Part shown: in pieces, positions 26,245-36,536 of the stretch
How the letters are laid out: every line of letters starts with the position of its first letter
How positions within the stretch are numbered: position 1 is the stretch's first letter
From: Corynebacterium zhongnanshanii
GTDB lineage: Bacteria > Actinomycetota > Actinomycetes > Mycobacteriales > Mycobacteriaceae
Length of the DNA: 64,000 bases
Reading direction: 5' to 3'
Assembly (NCBI RefSeq): GCF_014490575.1
Contig: NZ_CP061033.1
Coordinates: 806,001-870,000 of the forward strand
Position numbers and translations under genes: made by a program
The notes under the pieces: generated by a model
What the model was told of the DNA's origin: nothing
What the model saw: only the letters and a program-made list of their open reading frames with translations
Database searches by the model: none

Positions 26245-27591
26245 TTACGCACCCATCATTGCCTGGCCACACACGCGGACAACGTTTCCGGTGACGGCCT
26301 GGGAAGAAGGAGCGGCGAAGTAGGCGATGGTCTCGGCAACGTCCACGGTCTCGCCACCCTGGTTCAGGGAGGACAGAACGCGGCCACCCACGCGGGTGCC
26401 GAATGGGATCGCGGCGGTCATCTGGGTTTCGATGAAGCCAGGGGCCACAGCGTTGACGGTGATGCCCTTGTCGGCCAGGGCGTCGGAGAAGGAATCCACG
26501 AAGCCGATCACGCCGGCCTTAGTTGCACCGTAGTTGGTCTGGCCGCGGTTACCGGCGATACCGGCGATGGAGGCTACGCCGATCACGCGACCGTTGGTGT
26601 TCAGGCCACCGTTGTCCAGGAGAGCCTCGGTGATGCGCACAGGAGCGGCCAGGTTTACGGCGATGACGGCGTCCCAGCGGCCCTCGTCCATGTTGGCCAG
26701 CAGCTTATCGCGGGTGATGCCGGCGTTGTGCACGATGATGTCGATTGGTCCACCGTGGCGAGCCTCGGCGTGTTCCTTCAGCTTGTCAGCGGCGTCCGCG
26801 GCGGTCACGTCCAGTGGCAGGGCGGTGCCCTTGACGCGGTTAGCGGTCTCTGCCAGAGCCTCGCCAGCCTGTGGAACGTCCACGCAGATCACCTTTGCGC
26901 CATCGCGTGCCAGAACCTCGGCGATGGTGGCGCCGATGCCGCGAGCAGCACCGGTGACAACAGCGATCTTGCCCTCAGATGGGGTGTCCCAGGAGGCAGG
27001 TGCGGATGCCTCGTCAGCGTTCACGCGGATGACCTGAGCGTCCACGAAGGCAGACTTGCCGGACAGGATGAAGCGGAGGGTGGATTCCAGGCCAGCCAGG
27101 TCAGCGGAGATGTCAGGGGAGGTGTAGACCAGCTGTGCGGTGGCTCCGCGCAGCAGCTCCTTCGCGACAGAGCGGGTGAAGCCCTCCAGTGCGCGCTGTG
27201 CGATGCGCTCGTCGGAGTTTGCTGCCAGCTCAGGGGTGGTTCCGATAACCAAGATTCGGGCAGATGGCTGAAGCTGACGCATGATGGGGTGGAAGAAATC
27301 GTACAGCTGACGCAGGTCTTCTGGCTTGGTGATGCCCGTTGCGTCGAAGACGAAGGCTGCGTACTTGTTGTCTCCCACGGTGGTGGTGATCTTGTAGTCG
27401 TCGGCCAACATCTCTTCGATGCGGCTTACCAAGCGACCGGAACCACCCAGAAGTACGCGACCGTCCAGAGCAGGCTCGCCGGCCTTGTAGCGGCGAAGCT
27501 TGGTAGGAACAGGCATTCCGACCTGCTTGGCGATCTTCTTTCCTGCATCGGAATTAATGAACTTCAGGTATGCGTCCTGGTTTTGAGGCAC
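26245..27591 (-). CDS. fabG4: High-molecular-weight 3-oxoacyl reductase FabG4
   Basis: SDR-type 3-oxoacyl-ACP/CoA reductase of 448 residues, twice the length of classical FabG. The first 200 residues are a degenerate Rossmann-like domain; the second half carries the active SDR motifs [10 protein letters not shown] (cofactor loop), HNAGITRD, the catalytic Ser in GVASIAG, and Tyr/Lys in NYGATK. In M. tuberculosis the FabG4 homologue is NADH-dependent and acts on acyl-CoA. It is the first gene of a two-gene minus-strand operon with maoC and is divergent from fadA2. Confidence 0.94.
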   Translation of the reverse strand: MPQNQDAYLKFINSDAGKKIAKQVGMPVPTKLRRYKAGEPALDGRVLLGGSGRLVSRIEEMLADDYKITTTVGDNKYAAFVFDATGITKPEDLRQLYDFFHPIMRQLQPSARILVIGTTPELAANSDERIAQRALEGFTRSVAKELLRGATAQLVYTSPDISADLAGLESTLRFILSGKSAFVDAQVIRVNADEASAPASWDTPSEGKIAVVTGAARGIGATIAEVLARDGAKVICVDVPQAGEALAETANRVKGTALPLDVTAADAADKLKEHAEARHGGPIDIIVHNAGITRDKLLANMDEGRWDAVIAVNLAAPVRITEALLDNGGLNTNGRVIGVASIAGIAGNRGQTNYGATKAGVIGFVDSFSDALADKGITVNAVAPGFIETQMTAAIPFGTRVGGRVLSSLNQGGETVDVAETIAYFAAPSSQAVTGNVVRVCGQAMMGA

Positions 27592-27640
27592 GTGTCAACT
27601 CCTTGAGTATCGGTAATGTCTGGCAACCATTTCACTAGAA

Positions 27641-27658
27641 TGGACAGTGGTTCGTCCA
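27641..27658. promoter_or_regulatory. Inverted repeat in the fabG4–fadA2 divergent region
   Basis: TGGAC and GTCCA arms are separated by eight bases, resembling a TetR-type operator. It sits 50 bp upstream of fabG4. The regulator is unknown and no gene for it is next to the site. Confidence 0.4.
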
Positions 27659-27785
27659 ATTTGGCTTCATGGTCCGCCGTGACATTGTATGTTTACATGT
27701 ATAACCTTACGGCGTGATCGCGGTCGATGTACCGGGATTAGCCATAAATTTGTCACTTTCCACAAAAATCGGAGGAAAAGTTCTT

Positions 27786-29096
27786 ATGAACGCCCCACGC
27801 AAGGTCGCCATCCTCGGCGGTAACCGCATCCCGTTTGCCCGCTCCAACAAGGAATACTCCAAGGCATCCAACCTGGACATGCTGTCCGCAGCCATCAACG
27901 GCCTGGTTGCCCGCTACGGACTCCAGGGCGAAGAGCTGGGCCTGGTTGCAGCAGGTGCCGTCCTAAAGCACTCCCGCGACTTCAACATGACCCGCGAAGT
28001 TGTTCTCGGCTCCGCTCTGTCCTCCTACACCCCAGCCGTTGACATGCAGATGGCGTGTGGAACCGGACTGGCCGCGCTGGTGCACGTGGGTGACGCTATT
28101 GCAGCAGGCCGTATCGAGTCCGGCATCGCCGGTGGTACGGACACCACCTCTGATGCGCCTCTGGCCGTCAACGACGAGCTGCGCAAGACCCTGATCGCCG
28201 TCAACAACGCAAAGACCGGCAAGGACCGCCTGAAGCTTCTGGGTTCCGTGCGTCCGGCACAGTTCGCACCAGAGCAGCCCAACAACGGTGAGCCACGCAC
28301 CGGCCTGTCCATGGGTGAGCACGCCGCCATCACCGCGCGTGAGCTGAACGTCACCCGCGAGGAGCAGGACCAGCTGGCCGCAGAGTCCCACCAGAAGCTG
28401 GCTAAGGCTTACGAGGAAGGCTTCTTCGAGGACCTGATGACCCCTTACTTGGGGGTACAGCGCGACACGAACCTGCGCCCAGACTCCACCGTGGAGAAGC
28501 TGGCGAAGCTCAAGCCAGTCTTCGGCAAGAAGGATGCAGAGCAGCACGGCATCAAGGCCACCATGACCGCCGGTAACTCCACCCCACTGACCGATGGTGC
28601 GTCCGCCGTCCTGATCTCCTCCGAGGAGTGGGCGAAGGAGCACAACATCCCAGTACGCGCATACCTGGTGGACTCCGAGGTTGCCTCCGTGGACTTCCTC
28701 CACGGCCACGACGGCCTCACCCCAGACGGCCTGCTGATGTCCCCCACCTACGCCATCGCACGCCTGCTGAAGCGCAACGGCCTGACCCTGCAGGACTTCG
28801 ACTTCTACGAGATCCACGAGGCCTTCGCATCCCAGACCATCGCCACCCTCAAGGCCTTCGAGTCCGAGGACTACTGCCGCGACCGCCTGGGCCTGGATGC
28901 TCCACTGGGCTCCATCGACCGCGCGAAGCTGAACGTCAAGGGCTCCTCCTTGGCTGCAGGTCACCCATTCGCTGCAACCGGTGGACGCATCATCGCCACC
29001 GCAGCGAAGGTTCTGGAAGAAAACGGCGGCGGCCGTACCCTGGTATCCATCTGTGCAGCAGGTGGCCAGGGCATCGTTGCCATCGTTGAGCGCTAA
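27786..29096 (+). CDS. Acetyl-CoA C-acetyltransferase (thiolase), FadA2-like
   Basis: Thiolase of 436 residues that cleaves or forms 3-ketoacyl-CoA. The nucleophile cysteine is in MQMACGTGLAA (near residue 89), with EIHEAFASQ, GHPFAATGG and the second active cysteine in SICAAGGQG. ATG 27786 has a strong GGAGGAAA site; in-frame starts upstream were rejected for this reason. A TATAAC at 27700–27705 may be the -10 box. Together with the divergent maoC and fabG4, three beta-oxidation-type activities are encoded side by side. coaE follows 18 bases later. Confidence 0.93.
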   Translation: MNAPRKVAILGGNRIPFARSNKEYSKASNLDMLSAAINGLVARYGLQGEELGLVAAGAVLKHSRDFNMTREVVLGSALSSYTPAVDMQMACGTGLAALVHVGDAIAAGRIESGIAGGTDTTSDAPLAVNDELRKTLIAVNNAKTGKDRLKLLGSVRPAQFAPEQPNNGEPRTGLSMGEHAAITARELNVTREEQDQLAAESHQKLAKAYEEGFFEDLMTPYLGVQRDTNLRPDSTVEKLAKLKPVFGKKDAEQHGIKATMTAGNSTPLTDGASAVLISSEEWAKEHNIPVRAYLVDSEVASVDFLHGHDGLTPDGLLMSPTYAIARLLKRNGLTLQDFDFYEIHEAFASQTIATLKAFESEDYCRDRLGLDAPLGSIDRAKLNVKGSSLAAGHPFAATGGRIIATAAKVLEENGGGRTLVSICAAGGQGIVAIVER

Positions 29097-29114
29097 TCGA
29101 GGAATATACACTCG

Positions 29115-29714
29115 ATGCTCACTCTAGGCCTGACCGGAGGAATCGGTTCCGGTAAATCCACGGTGTCCCGCCGCCTCAGCGAGCTGGGAGCCACCGTGGT
29201 GGACGCCGATCTTATTGCCCGCGAGATTGTGGAGCCAGGCCAGCCGGCTTTGGCTGAACTGGATGCCGCGTTCCCGGGTGTGCTGAATCCCGATGGCACG
29301 CTCCATCGTGCGGAATTGGCCCGGCAGGCCTTCAGCTCCCCGGAGCTGACCGAAAAACTCAACTCCATCACCCACCCCCGTATCAAGGAGTTGACCCGCG
29401 AGCGCTTCGCACAGGCTCGCGAGGCCGGGGTTGAGGTTCTGGTCTACGACATGCCGCTGCTGATCGAAAATGGCGAGTACACGGCCATGGATCACGTGGT
29501 GGTCGTGGACGCGGAGGATGATCTGCGTGTGTCGCGGCTCGTGGAGTATCGCGGGCTCGATGAGGACGACGCCCGGCGTCGTATCCAGGCACAGATTGAC
29601 AGGGAGTCCCGCCTCGCCGCAGCGGATACCGTCCTGGACAACAACGGCACGCAGGAGCAGTTGCTGGAGCAGGTCGATGAACTGTGGAGGACCGTGTGTG
29701 CCTCGCAGCGCTAG
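29115..29714 (+). CDS. coaE: Dephospho-CoA kinase
   Basis: Last step of coenzyme A synthesis: ATP-dependent phosphorylation of the 3'-hydroxyl of dephospho-CoA. At 199 residues it consists of one kinase domain and lacks the C-terminal extra domain of some actinobacterial CoaE proteins. The P-loop is GLTGGIGSGKST at the N-terminus, followed by DADLIAREIVEPG and the lid arginines in RLVEYRGLDEDDARRRI. A GAGGAA site precedes the start. uvrB starts within ten bases of its stop. Confidence 0.96.
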   Translation: MLTLGLTGGIGSGKSTVSRRLSELGATVVDADLIAREIVEPGQPALAELDAAFPGVLNPDGTLHRAELARQAFSSPELTEKLNSITHPRIKELTRERFAQAREAGVEVLVYDMPLLIENGEYTAMDHVVVVDAEDDLRVSRLVEYRGLDEDDARRRIQAQIDRESRLAAADTVLDNNGTQEQLLEQVDELWRTVCASQR

Positions 29715-29723
29715 ACTGTGGGC

Positions 29724-31850
29724 ATGGCATTTGCAGCTGAGCGACCAGAGCTATCCTATTCTGAATTCCGCCCCGTCGGCGATATCGAACGCACTCCTGG
29801 CACATTCCAGGTCATTAGTGAGTTTGAGCCCGCGGGCGATCAACCCAAAGCAATTGGGGAATTAGCCGAACGCCTCGATCGCGGCGAGCGCGACATTGTT
29901 CTCTTGGGTGCCACGGGTACGGGTAAATCCGCCACCGCCGCGTGGTTGATTGAAAAAGTTCAGCGCCCCACGCTGGTTATGGCGCCGAATAAAACCCTCG
30001 CGGCTCAGTTGGCCAATGAGCTCCGCAGTCTTCTTCCGAATAACGCGGTGGAGTATTTCGTCTCCTATTATGACTACTACCAGCCGGAGGCGTATATCGC
30101 CCAGTCTGATACGTATATCGAGAAGGATTCTTCCATTAACGAGGACGTTGAGCGCCTGCGACATTCGGCCACGTCGGCGTTGCTGTCCCGGCGTGATGTG
30201 GTGGTGGTATCGTCTGTATCTTGCATTTATGGCCTGGGTACGCCTCAGTCCTACCTGGATCGCTCCGCCGTGCTGCGGGTAGGTGAGGAGATTGACCGGG
30301 ACAAGTTCCTACGCCTGTTGGTGGATATTCAATACACGCGCAATGACATGTCCTTTACCCGTGGAACATTCCGCGTGAAGGGGGACACGGTCGATATCAT
30401 ACCGGCCTATGAAGAATTAGCCGTGCGCGTGGAGTTCTTCGGCGATGAAGTGGATACCCTGTATTACATTCACCCGTTGACGGGAGATGTGATCCGCAAT
30501 GTAGAGGAATTGCGCATCTTTCCCGCAACGCACTATGTGGCGGGGCCGGAGCGCATGGAAAAGGCGATCGAGTCCATTAAAGAGGAGCTAGAAGAGCGGC
30601 TGGAGGAGCTTGAGAATAAGGGCAAGCTGCTGGAGGCCCAGCGCCTGCGCATGCGCACGGAATATGACCTGGAAATGATTCAACAGGTCGGCTTCACCAG
30701 CGGCATTGAGAATTATTCGCGGCACATCGATGGGCGAGAGGCAGGCTCGGCCCCCGCGACCCTGATCGACTACTTTCCCGAAGACTTCCTCACCATCATC
30801 GACGAGTCTCACGTGACCGTCCCCCAAATTGGGGGAATGTTCGAGGGAGATGCGTCCCGCAAGCGCAACCTCGTGGAGCACGGATTTCGGCTGCCCTCCG
30901 CCTTGGACAACCGCCCATTGACGTGGGAGGAGTTTGATGACCGCAAAGGCCAGTGCGTGTACCTGTCCGCGACCCCCGGAGACTATGAGCTCGCGGCCGC
31001 TGGTGGCGAGTTCGTGGAACAAGTCATCCGTCCGACCGGCCTGGTCGATCCGAAGGTGGAGGTGCGCCCTACCAAGGGCCAGATTGATGATCTGATTGAG
31101 CAGATCCGCCGCCGGACGGACAAGGACGAGCGTGTGTTGGTGACCACGCTGACCAAGCGCATGGCCGAGGACCTCACGGATTACCTGCTGGAGCACGGCG
31201 TGAAGGTCCGCTATATGCACTCGGACATCGACACGTTGCGTCGCGTGGAGCTGCTGCGTCAGTTGCGCCTGGGCGAGTATGACGTGCTGGTGGGCATCAA
31301 CTTGCTCCGTGAGGGTCTGGATCTGCCGGAGGTTTCTCTGGTGGCGATCCTGGACGCGGATAAGGAGGGATTCCTCCGCTCCACCCGTTCGCTGATCCAG
31401 ACGATCGGACGCGCCGCGCGTAACGTCTCCGGCGAGGTGATCATGTACGCGGACAAGGTGACGGAATCCATGGCGTACGCGATTGACGAAACCGAACGTC
31501 GCCGAGCCAAGCAGATCGCCTACAACGAGGAGCACGGGATCGATCCTCAACCGTTGCGGAAGAAGATCGCGGACATCCTTGACCAAGTCGCGGAATTCGG
31601 CAGCGATGAATATTCGCCGTCTGCGGGGGAGACGTCCCTGAATACCGACGCCCAGCTCGCGACCGATGGGGCGTTCACCCCAGAGGGGGAGCCCATGGCC
31701 CGGGAGCAGCTGGAGAAGCTCATTGCTCAGATGACCGAGCAGATGAAGGAGGCCGCTCGGGAGTTGAAGTTCGAGCTGGCTGGTCGGCTGCGTGACGAGA
31801 TTATGGACTTGAAGAAGGAACTCAAGGGAATGATCGACGCGGGCATGTAG
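29724..31850 (+). CDS. uvrB: Excinuclease ABC subunit B
   Basis: Damage-verifying helicase-like subunit of nucleotide excision repair, 708 residues. Walker A is GATGTGKS, the beta-hairpin region is [11 protein letters not shown], and the helicase motifs [13 protein letters not shown] and the C-terminal [10 protein letters not shown] are present. The last 40 residues form the UVR domain that contacts UvrC. A 6-bases-earlier GTG at 29718 is an alternative start. It partners uvrA at 36597 in the same window; uvrC is not present here. Confidence 0.97.
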   Translation: MAFAAERPELSYSEFRPVGDIERTPGTFQVISEFEPAGDQPKAIGELAERLDRGERDIVLLGATGTGKSATAAWLIEKVQRPTLVMAPNKTLAAQLANELRSLLPNNAVEYFVSYYDYYQPEAYIAQSDTYIEKDSSINEDVERLRHSATSALLSRRDVVVVSSVSCIYGLGTPQSYLDRSAVLRVGEEIDRDKFLRLLVDIQYTRNDMSFTRGTFRVKGDTVDIIPAYEELAVRVEFFGDEVDTLYYIHPLTGDVIRNVEELRIFPATHYVAGPERMEKAIESIKEELEERLEELENKGKLLEAQRLRMRTEYDLEMIQQVGFTSGIENYSRHIDGREAGSAPATLIDYFPEDFLTIIDESHVTVPQIGGMFEGDASRKRNLVEHGFRLPSALDNRPLTWEEFDDRKGQCVYLSATPGDYELAAAGGEFVEQVIRPTGLVDPKVEVRPTKGQIDDLIEQIRRRTDKDERVLVTTLTKRMAEDLTDYLLEHGVKVRYMHSDIDTLRRVELLRQLRLGEYDVLVGINLLREGLDLPEVSLVAILDADKEGFLRSTRSLIQTIGRAARNVSGEVIMYADKVTESMAYAIDETERRRAKQIAYNEEHGIDPQPLRKKIADILDQVAEFGSDEYSPSAGETSLNTDAQLATDGAFTPEGEPMAREQLEKLIAQMTEQMKEAARELKFELAGRLRDEIMDLKKELKGMIDAGM

Positions 31851-31886
31851 CCCCGGGAAAGATTCCGAACGTATAGGATGGTGACT

Positions 31887-32321
31887 ATGTTCGGCACCAT
31901 TGTTGTGGGAACCGACGGTTCCCAATCTTCGTTTTTGGCAGTTCGTCGCGCGGCAGCCATTGCCGCAGCGTTTGATGCAGAGTTGGTGCTGGCGAGCGCC
32001 TACTACCCCCAAGATGCGGACGTGGCGAACTCCTCCAGGGATGATTCGCGTGTGGTGGTGGGGGAGCCGGACGCCAACGAAGTGTTGGCTGCGGCGCTCA
32101 AGGAGGCCAAGGACGAGGGTGCTACCAAGGTCACCGCGAAGATGAAGGCGGGCGCCCCGGTGGTTGCTCTCATGTCTGTGGTGACCGAGGTGGATGCGGA
32201 CCTGCTGGTGGTGGGTAACCGCGGTATCAACTCCCTAACGGGGCGACTGCTGGGCAGCGTTCCGGCCGATGTGGCCCGGCAGTCCCAGTGCGATGTGATG
32301 ATCGTCCACACCGTGGATTAG
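31887..32321 (+). CDS. Universal stress protein, ATP-binding type
   Basis: A single Usp domain of 144 residues. The ATP-binding signature is visible as VVGNRGINSLTGRLLGSVP near the C-terminus, and the N-terminal IVVGTDGS strand carries the conserved Asp. ATG 31887 follows GGATGG; ATG 31878 is an in-frame alternative. It stands alone between uvrB and the convergent helicase gene. Confidence 0.9.
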   Translation: MFGTIVVGTDGSQSSFLAVRRAAAIAAAFDAELVLASAYYPQDADVANSSRDDSRVVVGEPDANEVLAAALKEAKDEGATKVTAKMKAGAPVVALMSVVTEVDADLLVVGNRGINSLTGRLLGSVPADVARQSQCDVMIVHTVD

Positions 32322-32345
32322 ACACTCTGGACTCGTTGCTGTGCG

Positions 32346-34661
32346 CTAGGAGCTGTGAATTGGGGGTAGGTTGTCCCACTCAAATCCGCCATCGTTGACG
32401 ATGGTGAGGCCCTGGGTTGCACGCGTCAGCGCTACGTACACATCGTTGAGCCCCTGCGGGCTGGCCTCCAGGAACTCGGCTGGCTCCACCACTACAACTT
32501 CGTCGAACTCCAGGCCCTTGGCGGCGGAAATATCACAGAAAATAACGTGCTCGTCTATTCCCACCTCGTGCTCTTGCAGTGCCGATTCCAGCGTGGAACT
32601 GGCCTGGGATGTGGCAGAAATAACGCCCACTAATCCTTCTCCGGCGCGCTGGCGAATCTCCGGCAAGGCAGTGAACAATTCTTGTCCGGAAATCTGGCGA
32701 ATATCAGTTCCGGATTCTCGCAATGCCACCGGGGCGTCCTGATCCGGCGCAATATCGGCAAGTAGAGAATTAGCCACCTCGGAAATATCCCGCGGGGTGC
32801 GGTAATTGACCGTCAGTTCGTGGAGTTTCCACCGATCACCTACGAAGGGGGATAGGGTCTGTGACCATTGATCCACTCCGGCAGGATTACCCGTTTGCGC
32901 AGGATCACCGACAAGAGTCATCCACCTATTCGGACTGCGGCGAAACACCATGCGCCACGCCATTTCTGATAATTCCTGCGCTTCATCGACAATGATATGA
33001 CCAAAAGCCCACCGGATATCGGCAGCAGCGCGCTCGGCCGTGGTGCGCTTTTCCTGTAACGTGTGCCGTTTGGCGAGAGCCTCGGCGTCGACAATGTCAT
33101 ACGCCATGAGGATTTCCGCATCGAACCCATCATCCAAGTCTTGGGACGCCGAGCCCGTCAGAATGTCCAGCGCATCCTGGGCATCGGCGATGGCCTCGCG
33201 CCATTCCTCCCGTTCAGCCTCGGCGGATTCCTCGTTGTCCACAACTCCCAGCAGGTCGGAGAGCTCGTCGAGTAGCGGGGCGTCAGCGTCGGTCCACTGG
33301 CCGGCGGAGGTGAGGCCGGCGCGCGTGGACTCGTCGTACTCGGCGGTTGCTTCGGCCAGGTTGTCGGGGTCGGTGTAGAGGCGCCGGAGCACCTTCTCTG
33401 GGGTGAGTTCCGGCCACAGCTCGCCCACGGCCTCCACCACATCGGGCTCGGTGCCCAAGTCATCCCGAAGCTGCGCCTTGTCCGCCCCGGAGAGCAAATT
33501 CTGTCCGCCCAAAGGATCCGCACCGATGCGCTCGGCCAACAGGTCAGTGAGGGTGTCCAAGGCGTGATTGATAAAGATGCTGCGGGCCTGATTATGCGGT
33601 TTACGAGAACGCCGCGCCCGTGTGCGAGCCGCGCGTACGTGTGCGGGAGTTAGGGACAGAGAAATGCCATCCACCACAAATTCCAGCGGCTCGTCAGGCA
33701 CTGTTTGCCACGTTTTTACCGCCGATGCCAGAATGTGGACCATTTCCACCGAGCCCTTGACCTCACGGGCCAGGAGATTCTCCTCAGGAATGGTGGATAC
33801 ACCCGGCAGTAATGTCCCCGGAGTAGCCAACACCACACCCGTCTCTCCCAGCGAGGGAAGAACCTGCGAAATGTAATTCAAAAAGCGCGCATTCGGCCCA
33901 ATAATAAGCACACCCGTGTTCGCCAGCTGCTCGCGCCACGTGTACAACAGATACGCCGCGCGATGGAGCGCCACCGCGGTCTTGCCCGTGCCCGGCGCGC
34001 CCTGCACAATCGTCACCCCGCGGTACGGGCTGCGGATAATCGTGTCCTGCTCCGCCGCGATGGTCTCCACGATGTCGCGCATGTGCGGAGTGCGCGCTGC
34101 GTTCACCGCATCCAGCAATGCCTGTTCCTGACCGACGCCGCCCCCTGTCGTTGCCAGGGCCGCGTCTCCTGCGGAGGTTCCGCGGGCAATGAGCGTCTCG
34201 TCGCTGGAGGAAATGACCTTATGGCCACGGGTCTTGATGTGGCGGCGCGTATGAACACCTTGGGGGTGCAGGGTGGTCGCCAGGTAGAAGGGGCGGGCCT
34301 GCGGGGCGCGCCAATCCATGAGGAGTGTCCGCATCGCCTCGTCGTTGTCGTGGACGCCAATGCGGCCGATGTAACGCCGGTCGACCACAGTGCCGTCGAT
34401 CATGACCGGGTTATCCGGGTCGTCGTCCGTGGGGTCTTCCACATCAATACGACCGAACATCAGGCCCACGTCCGCGGCGGTGAGGGTTTGCAACCGGGCT
34501 GTAATATCCGCGGCCTCGCGGTCGCGCATCATGAGCCCCTGAGGATCATCGATGTCCGCTTCTTTGCGCACGTCTTTCAGACGTGCTTCCAATGTGTCCC
34601 GGCGTGTGGCAATCAGCGCCAGGAGCTGGTCGAGGTGGCGTTGTTCCTCGTGGATGCTCAA
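32346..34661 (-). CDS. UvrD/Rep-like helicase of the HelD family
   Basis: Superfamily-1 helicase-like ATPase of 771 residues. A charged coiled-coil N-terminus (1–60) precedes the 1A domain with Walker A GAPGTGKT (221–228); a long insertion follows, then IIVDEAQELS, GDPAQTGN and the C-terminal VYVALTRATQGLTIV. This order fits HelD proteins that release stalled RNA polymerase and, in some actinobacteria, protect from rifampicin; that role is inferred. The frame extends to 34721, but that region holds a terminator hairpin, so TTG 34661 with a GAAAGGAC site is the likely start. Confidence 0.88.
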   Translation of the reverse strand: MSIHEEQRHLDQLLALIATRRDTLEARLKDVRKEADIDDPQGLMMRDREAADITARLQTLTAADVGLMFGRIDVEDPTDDDPDNPVMIDGTVVDRRYIGRIGVHDNDEAMRTLLMDWRAPQARPFYLATTLHPQGVHTRRHIKTRGHKVISSSDETLIARGTSAGDAALATTGGGVGQEQALLDAVNAARTPHMRDIVETIAAEQDTIIRSPYRGVTIVQGAPGTGKTAVALHRAAYLLYTWREQLANTGVLIIGPNARFLNYISQVLPSLGETGVVLATPGTLLPGVSTIPEENLLAREVKGSVEMVHILASAVKTWQTVPDEPLEFVVDGISLSLTPAHVRAARTRARRSRKPHNQARSIFINHALDTLTDLLAERIGADPLGGQNLLSGADKAQLRDDLGTEPDVVEAVGELWPELTPEKVLRRLYTDPDNLAEATAEYDESTRAGLTSAGQWTDADAPLLDELSDLLGVVDNEESAEAEREEWREAIADAQDALDILTGSASQDLDDGFDAEILMAYDIVDAEALAKRHTLQEKRTTAERAAADIRWAFGHIIVDEAQELSEMAWRMVFRRSPNRWMTLVGDPAQTGNPAGVDQWSQTLSPFVGDRWKLHELTVNYRTPRDISEVANSLLADIAPDQDAPVALRESGTDIRQISGQELFTALPEIRQRAGEGLVGVISATSQASSTLESALQEHEVGIDEHVIFCDISAAKGLEFDEVVVVEPAEFLEASPQGLNDVYVALTRATQGLTIVNDGGFEWDNLPPIHSS

Positions 34662-34690
34662 CGATGTCCTTTCGCGGAAGATAAAAACTG

Positions 34691-34719
34691 GCACCCCAGT
34701 CAACATCGGACTGGGGTGC
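34691..34719 (-). terminator. rho-independent terminator of the DoxX-like gene
   Basis: Perfect 11-bp stem GCACCCCAGTC/GACTGGGGTGC with a 7-base loop, followed on the minus strand by TTTTT. It lies 78 bases after the DoxX-like stop and just upstream of the helicase start. Confidence 0.9.
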
Positions 34720-34796
34720 ATACATTCCCACTTGTCGTCACCTTCTCGGTGACCGGGGGAGTGCTGGAACAGCGAGCGCGGGAGAAGGTGTGTGCT

Positions 34797-35657
34797 TTAG
34801 AAGTTGTACTTCTTTGCAGCCTTCTTAGCCTGCTTGCGCGCCTTCTTGGAACGCTTCTTGGCCTCCTTGCGGGCCTTCTTCAGTTCCTTGCGGCCCTGCT
34901 TCTGAGCTTCCTGAGCGCGCTCGCGGGCGGCCTTGCCCTGCTCCTGGGCGTAGGCGGATGCTTGGCTGCCGAAGTCAGCGGCCTGGTCACGCAGCTCGGA
35001 GGCCTTCTCCGCAGCCTGGTCGCGGAAGTCCAGTGCGGACTCCTTCCAGTCATCCTTGTTGTCGTCCACGTACTCGGAGACGGTCTGTGCAACCTCGGCG
35101 ACCTTCTCCTTCGCGGTTCCGAAGAAGTCAGATGCCTGTGCCTGTGCGGTCTCCGCTAGTTCCTTGGAGCGGTCCTGGGCGTTAGCCAGCATCTTTTCCT
35201 GCTCGGACTTACCTGGCATGGCCTTCTTTACGCGCCATGCCACGGACGGCTTGCCCTGGGTGTCCATGCTGGTTACCAGCAGTCCACCCAGCAAGGTGGC
35301 GTCCGTCAAGAAGCCGGTCTGCTTCTGCTGCTTCTTGTTCTTGTCGCTCTCGCTCCAGAAGGCATTGCGGTTCAGGGTGGTGGGGATCTGGATTGCAGCC
35401 AGAACCAACGCGCCCAAGCGTGGGGCCTTGTTCGTTGCCACCAGTGCGCTGGCGGCTACCTTCGTGCCTCCCAGGATGCGTGCCTGGGTTGGGCCGTCGG
35501 TAGGGATGGCCTTGGCGTACTGAGGAGGCAGAACGGAGCGCACAGGTCCGATGACGGCCTTGGCTTCGCCAGCGTGCTCCTTGGGGTTGCGCAGAGTCTG
35601 CACACCGTCGACGATGAATGCCGAGGCGACCAGAGTATGAGCAATCTTGCGGATCAT
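34797..35657 (-). CDS. DoxX-like membrane protein with amphipathic repeats and a Lys-rich tail
   Basis: Protein of 286 residues in three parts. Residues 1–135 are a DoxX-type region with hydrophobic segments near 8–20, 62–92 and 118–132. Residues 150–255 are Ala/Glu/Gln/Asp-rich with a helical, LEA- or apolipoprotein-like pattern (AAEKASELRDQAADFGSQ). Residues 256–283 are almost entirely Lys, Arg and Ala, resembling histone-H1 or HupB tails. The basic tail could bind nucleic acid or anionic lipid; this is inference. It has its own terminator and stands alone. Confidence 0.8.
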   Translation of the reverse strand: MIRKIAHTLVASAFIVDGVQTLRNPKEHAGEAKAVIGPVRSVLPPQYAKAIPTDGPTQARILGGTKVAASALVATNKAPRLGALVLAAIQIPTTLNRNAFWSESDKNKKQQKQTGFLTDATLLGGLLVTSMDTQGKPSVAWRVKKAMPGKSEQEKMLANAQDRSKELAETAQAQASDFFGTAKEKVAEVAQTVSEYVDDNKDDWKESALDFRDQAAEKASELRDQAADFGSQASAYAQEQGKAARERAQEAQKQGRKELKKARKEAKKRSKKARKQAKKAAKKYNF

Positions 35658-35846
35658 ATGTAGTCCTAACCCTTCGTGGTGTTTTTAGTCTGCTATCAAC
35701 TAATACCGAAAAAGCTTCCGCCGTGCAGCTTCACCCCTCTCACGTGCACTTTTCGCGCGGCAAGGGGAGGATTGTGCTGACAACAGTGGCGTCTAGGAGG
35801 GCGCCGACGGTGGCGCCTTCGAAGACGCGTTCTCGTCCCGTCCGAT

Positions 35847-36476
35847 TTACCAGCCGCGCTCGCGCCACTCGTCCACATGAGGCTTCTCCGCGCCCACCGT
35901 GGTGGAGTTGCCGTGCCCAGGATGCAGAAGGGTGTTGTCGGGAAGAGTGAAGATCCGCTCCTCCACGTCACTCAGCAATTGCGTGAAGTCCTTGTCGGAC
36001 GTTGTCTTGCCCACTCCTCCCGGGAAGACGGAATCGCCCACCCATGCCTGGGGCTGCTGCTTGTCCAGATGGAGAACGGCAAGGCCACCCGGGGTGTGGC
36101 CACGAAGCTCCACGACCTGGAGGTCCAATGTATTCAAGGCACTGCTCGCAAGATCCAGGGGTTGCGTCTCCCCGGAGTCCGTGCCATAGGTTCGATCGGC
36201 TGGGGAGGGCAGCGCTGGGGCGTCGAGTCTCGGGGCATGGTGGCGCGCATCAGTATGCTGCAGCACCTCCGCCAAGGCCTGCACATGGTCGGCATGGCGA
36301 TGCGTGGTGAGGACGTCGGTGATGGTTACGTCATGCTCGCGCGCCAACTCCAGCAGTGCGGGGGCATCGGTGGCGGCATCAATCAGCAGAGCGTCTCCGC
36401 CCATGCAGATCAGCCAGCAGTTGTTGTCCATGCTGCCCACGGAGATGTGAAAGAATTCTGGGTGCGTAGTGCTCAT
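35847..36476 (-). CDS. Metallo-beta-lactamase-fold hydrolase, glyoxalase II-like
   Basis: Protein of 209 residues of the MBL superfamily. The zinc motif is THRHADH (His59, His61, Asp63, His64), with further ligands in ELRGHTPGG, GDSVFPGG and HPGHGNST. It is somewhat short for glyoxalase II and its substrate cannot be told. ATG 36476 was preferred to the in-frame ATG at 36494. It is divergent from uvrA with 120 bp between the starts. Confidence 0.88.
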   Translation of the reverse strand: MSTTHPEFFHISVGSMDNNCWLICMGGDALLIDAATDAPALLELAREHDVTITDVLTTHRHADHVQALAEVLQHTDARHHAPRLDAPALPSPADRTYGTDSGETQPLDLASSALNTLDLQVVELRGHTPGGLAVLHLDKQQPQAWVGDSVFPGGVGKTTSDKDFTQLLSDVEERIFTLPDNTLLHPGHGNSTTVGAEKPHVDEWRERGW

Positions 36477-36536
36477 AGTGACCACCCTACGCATCGTGCG
36501 CTCTTGCGGCGTTGGGGCGAATGTCGGAGGTTTGAG

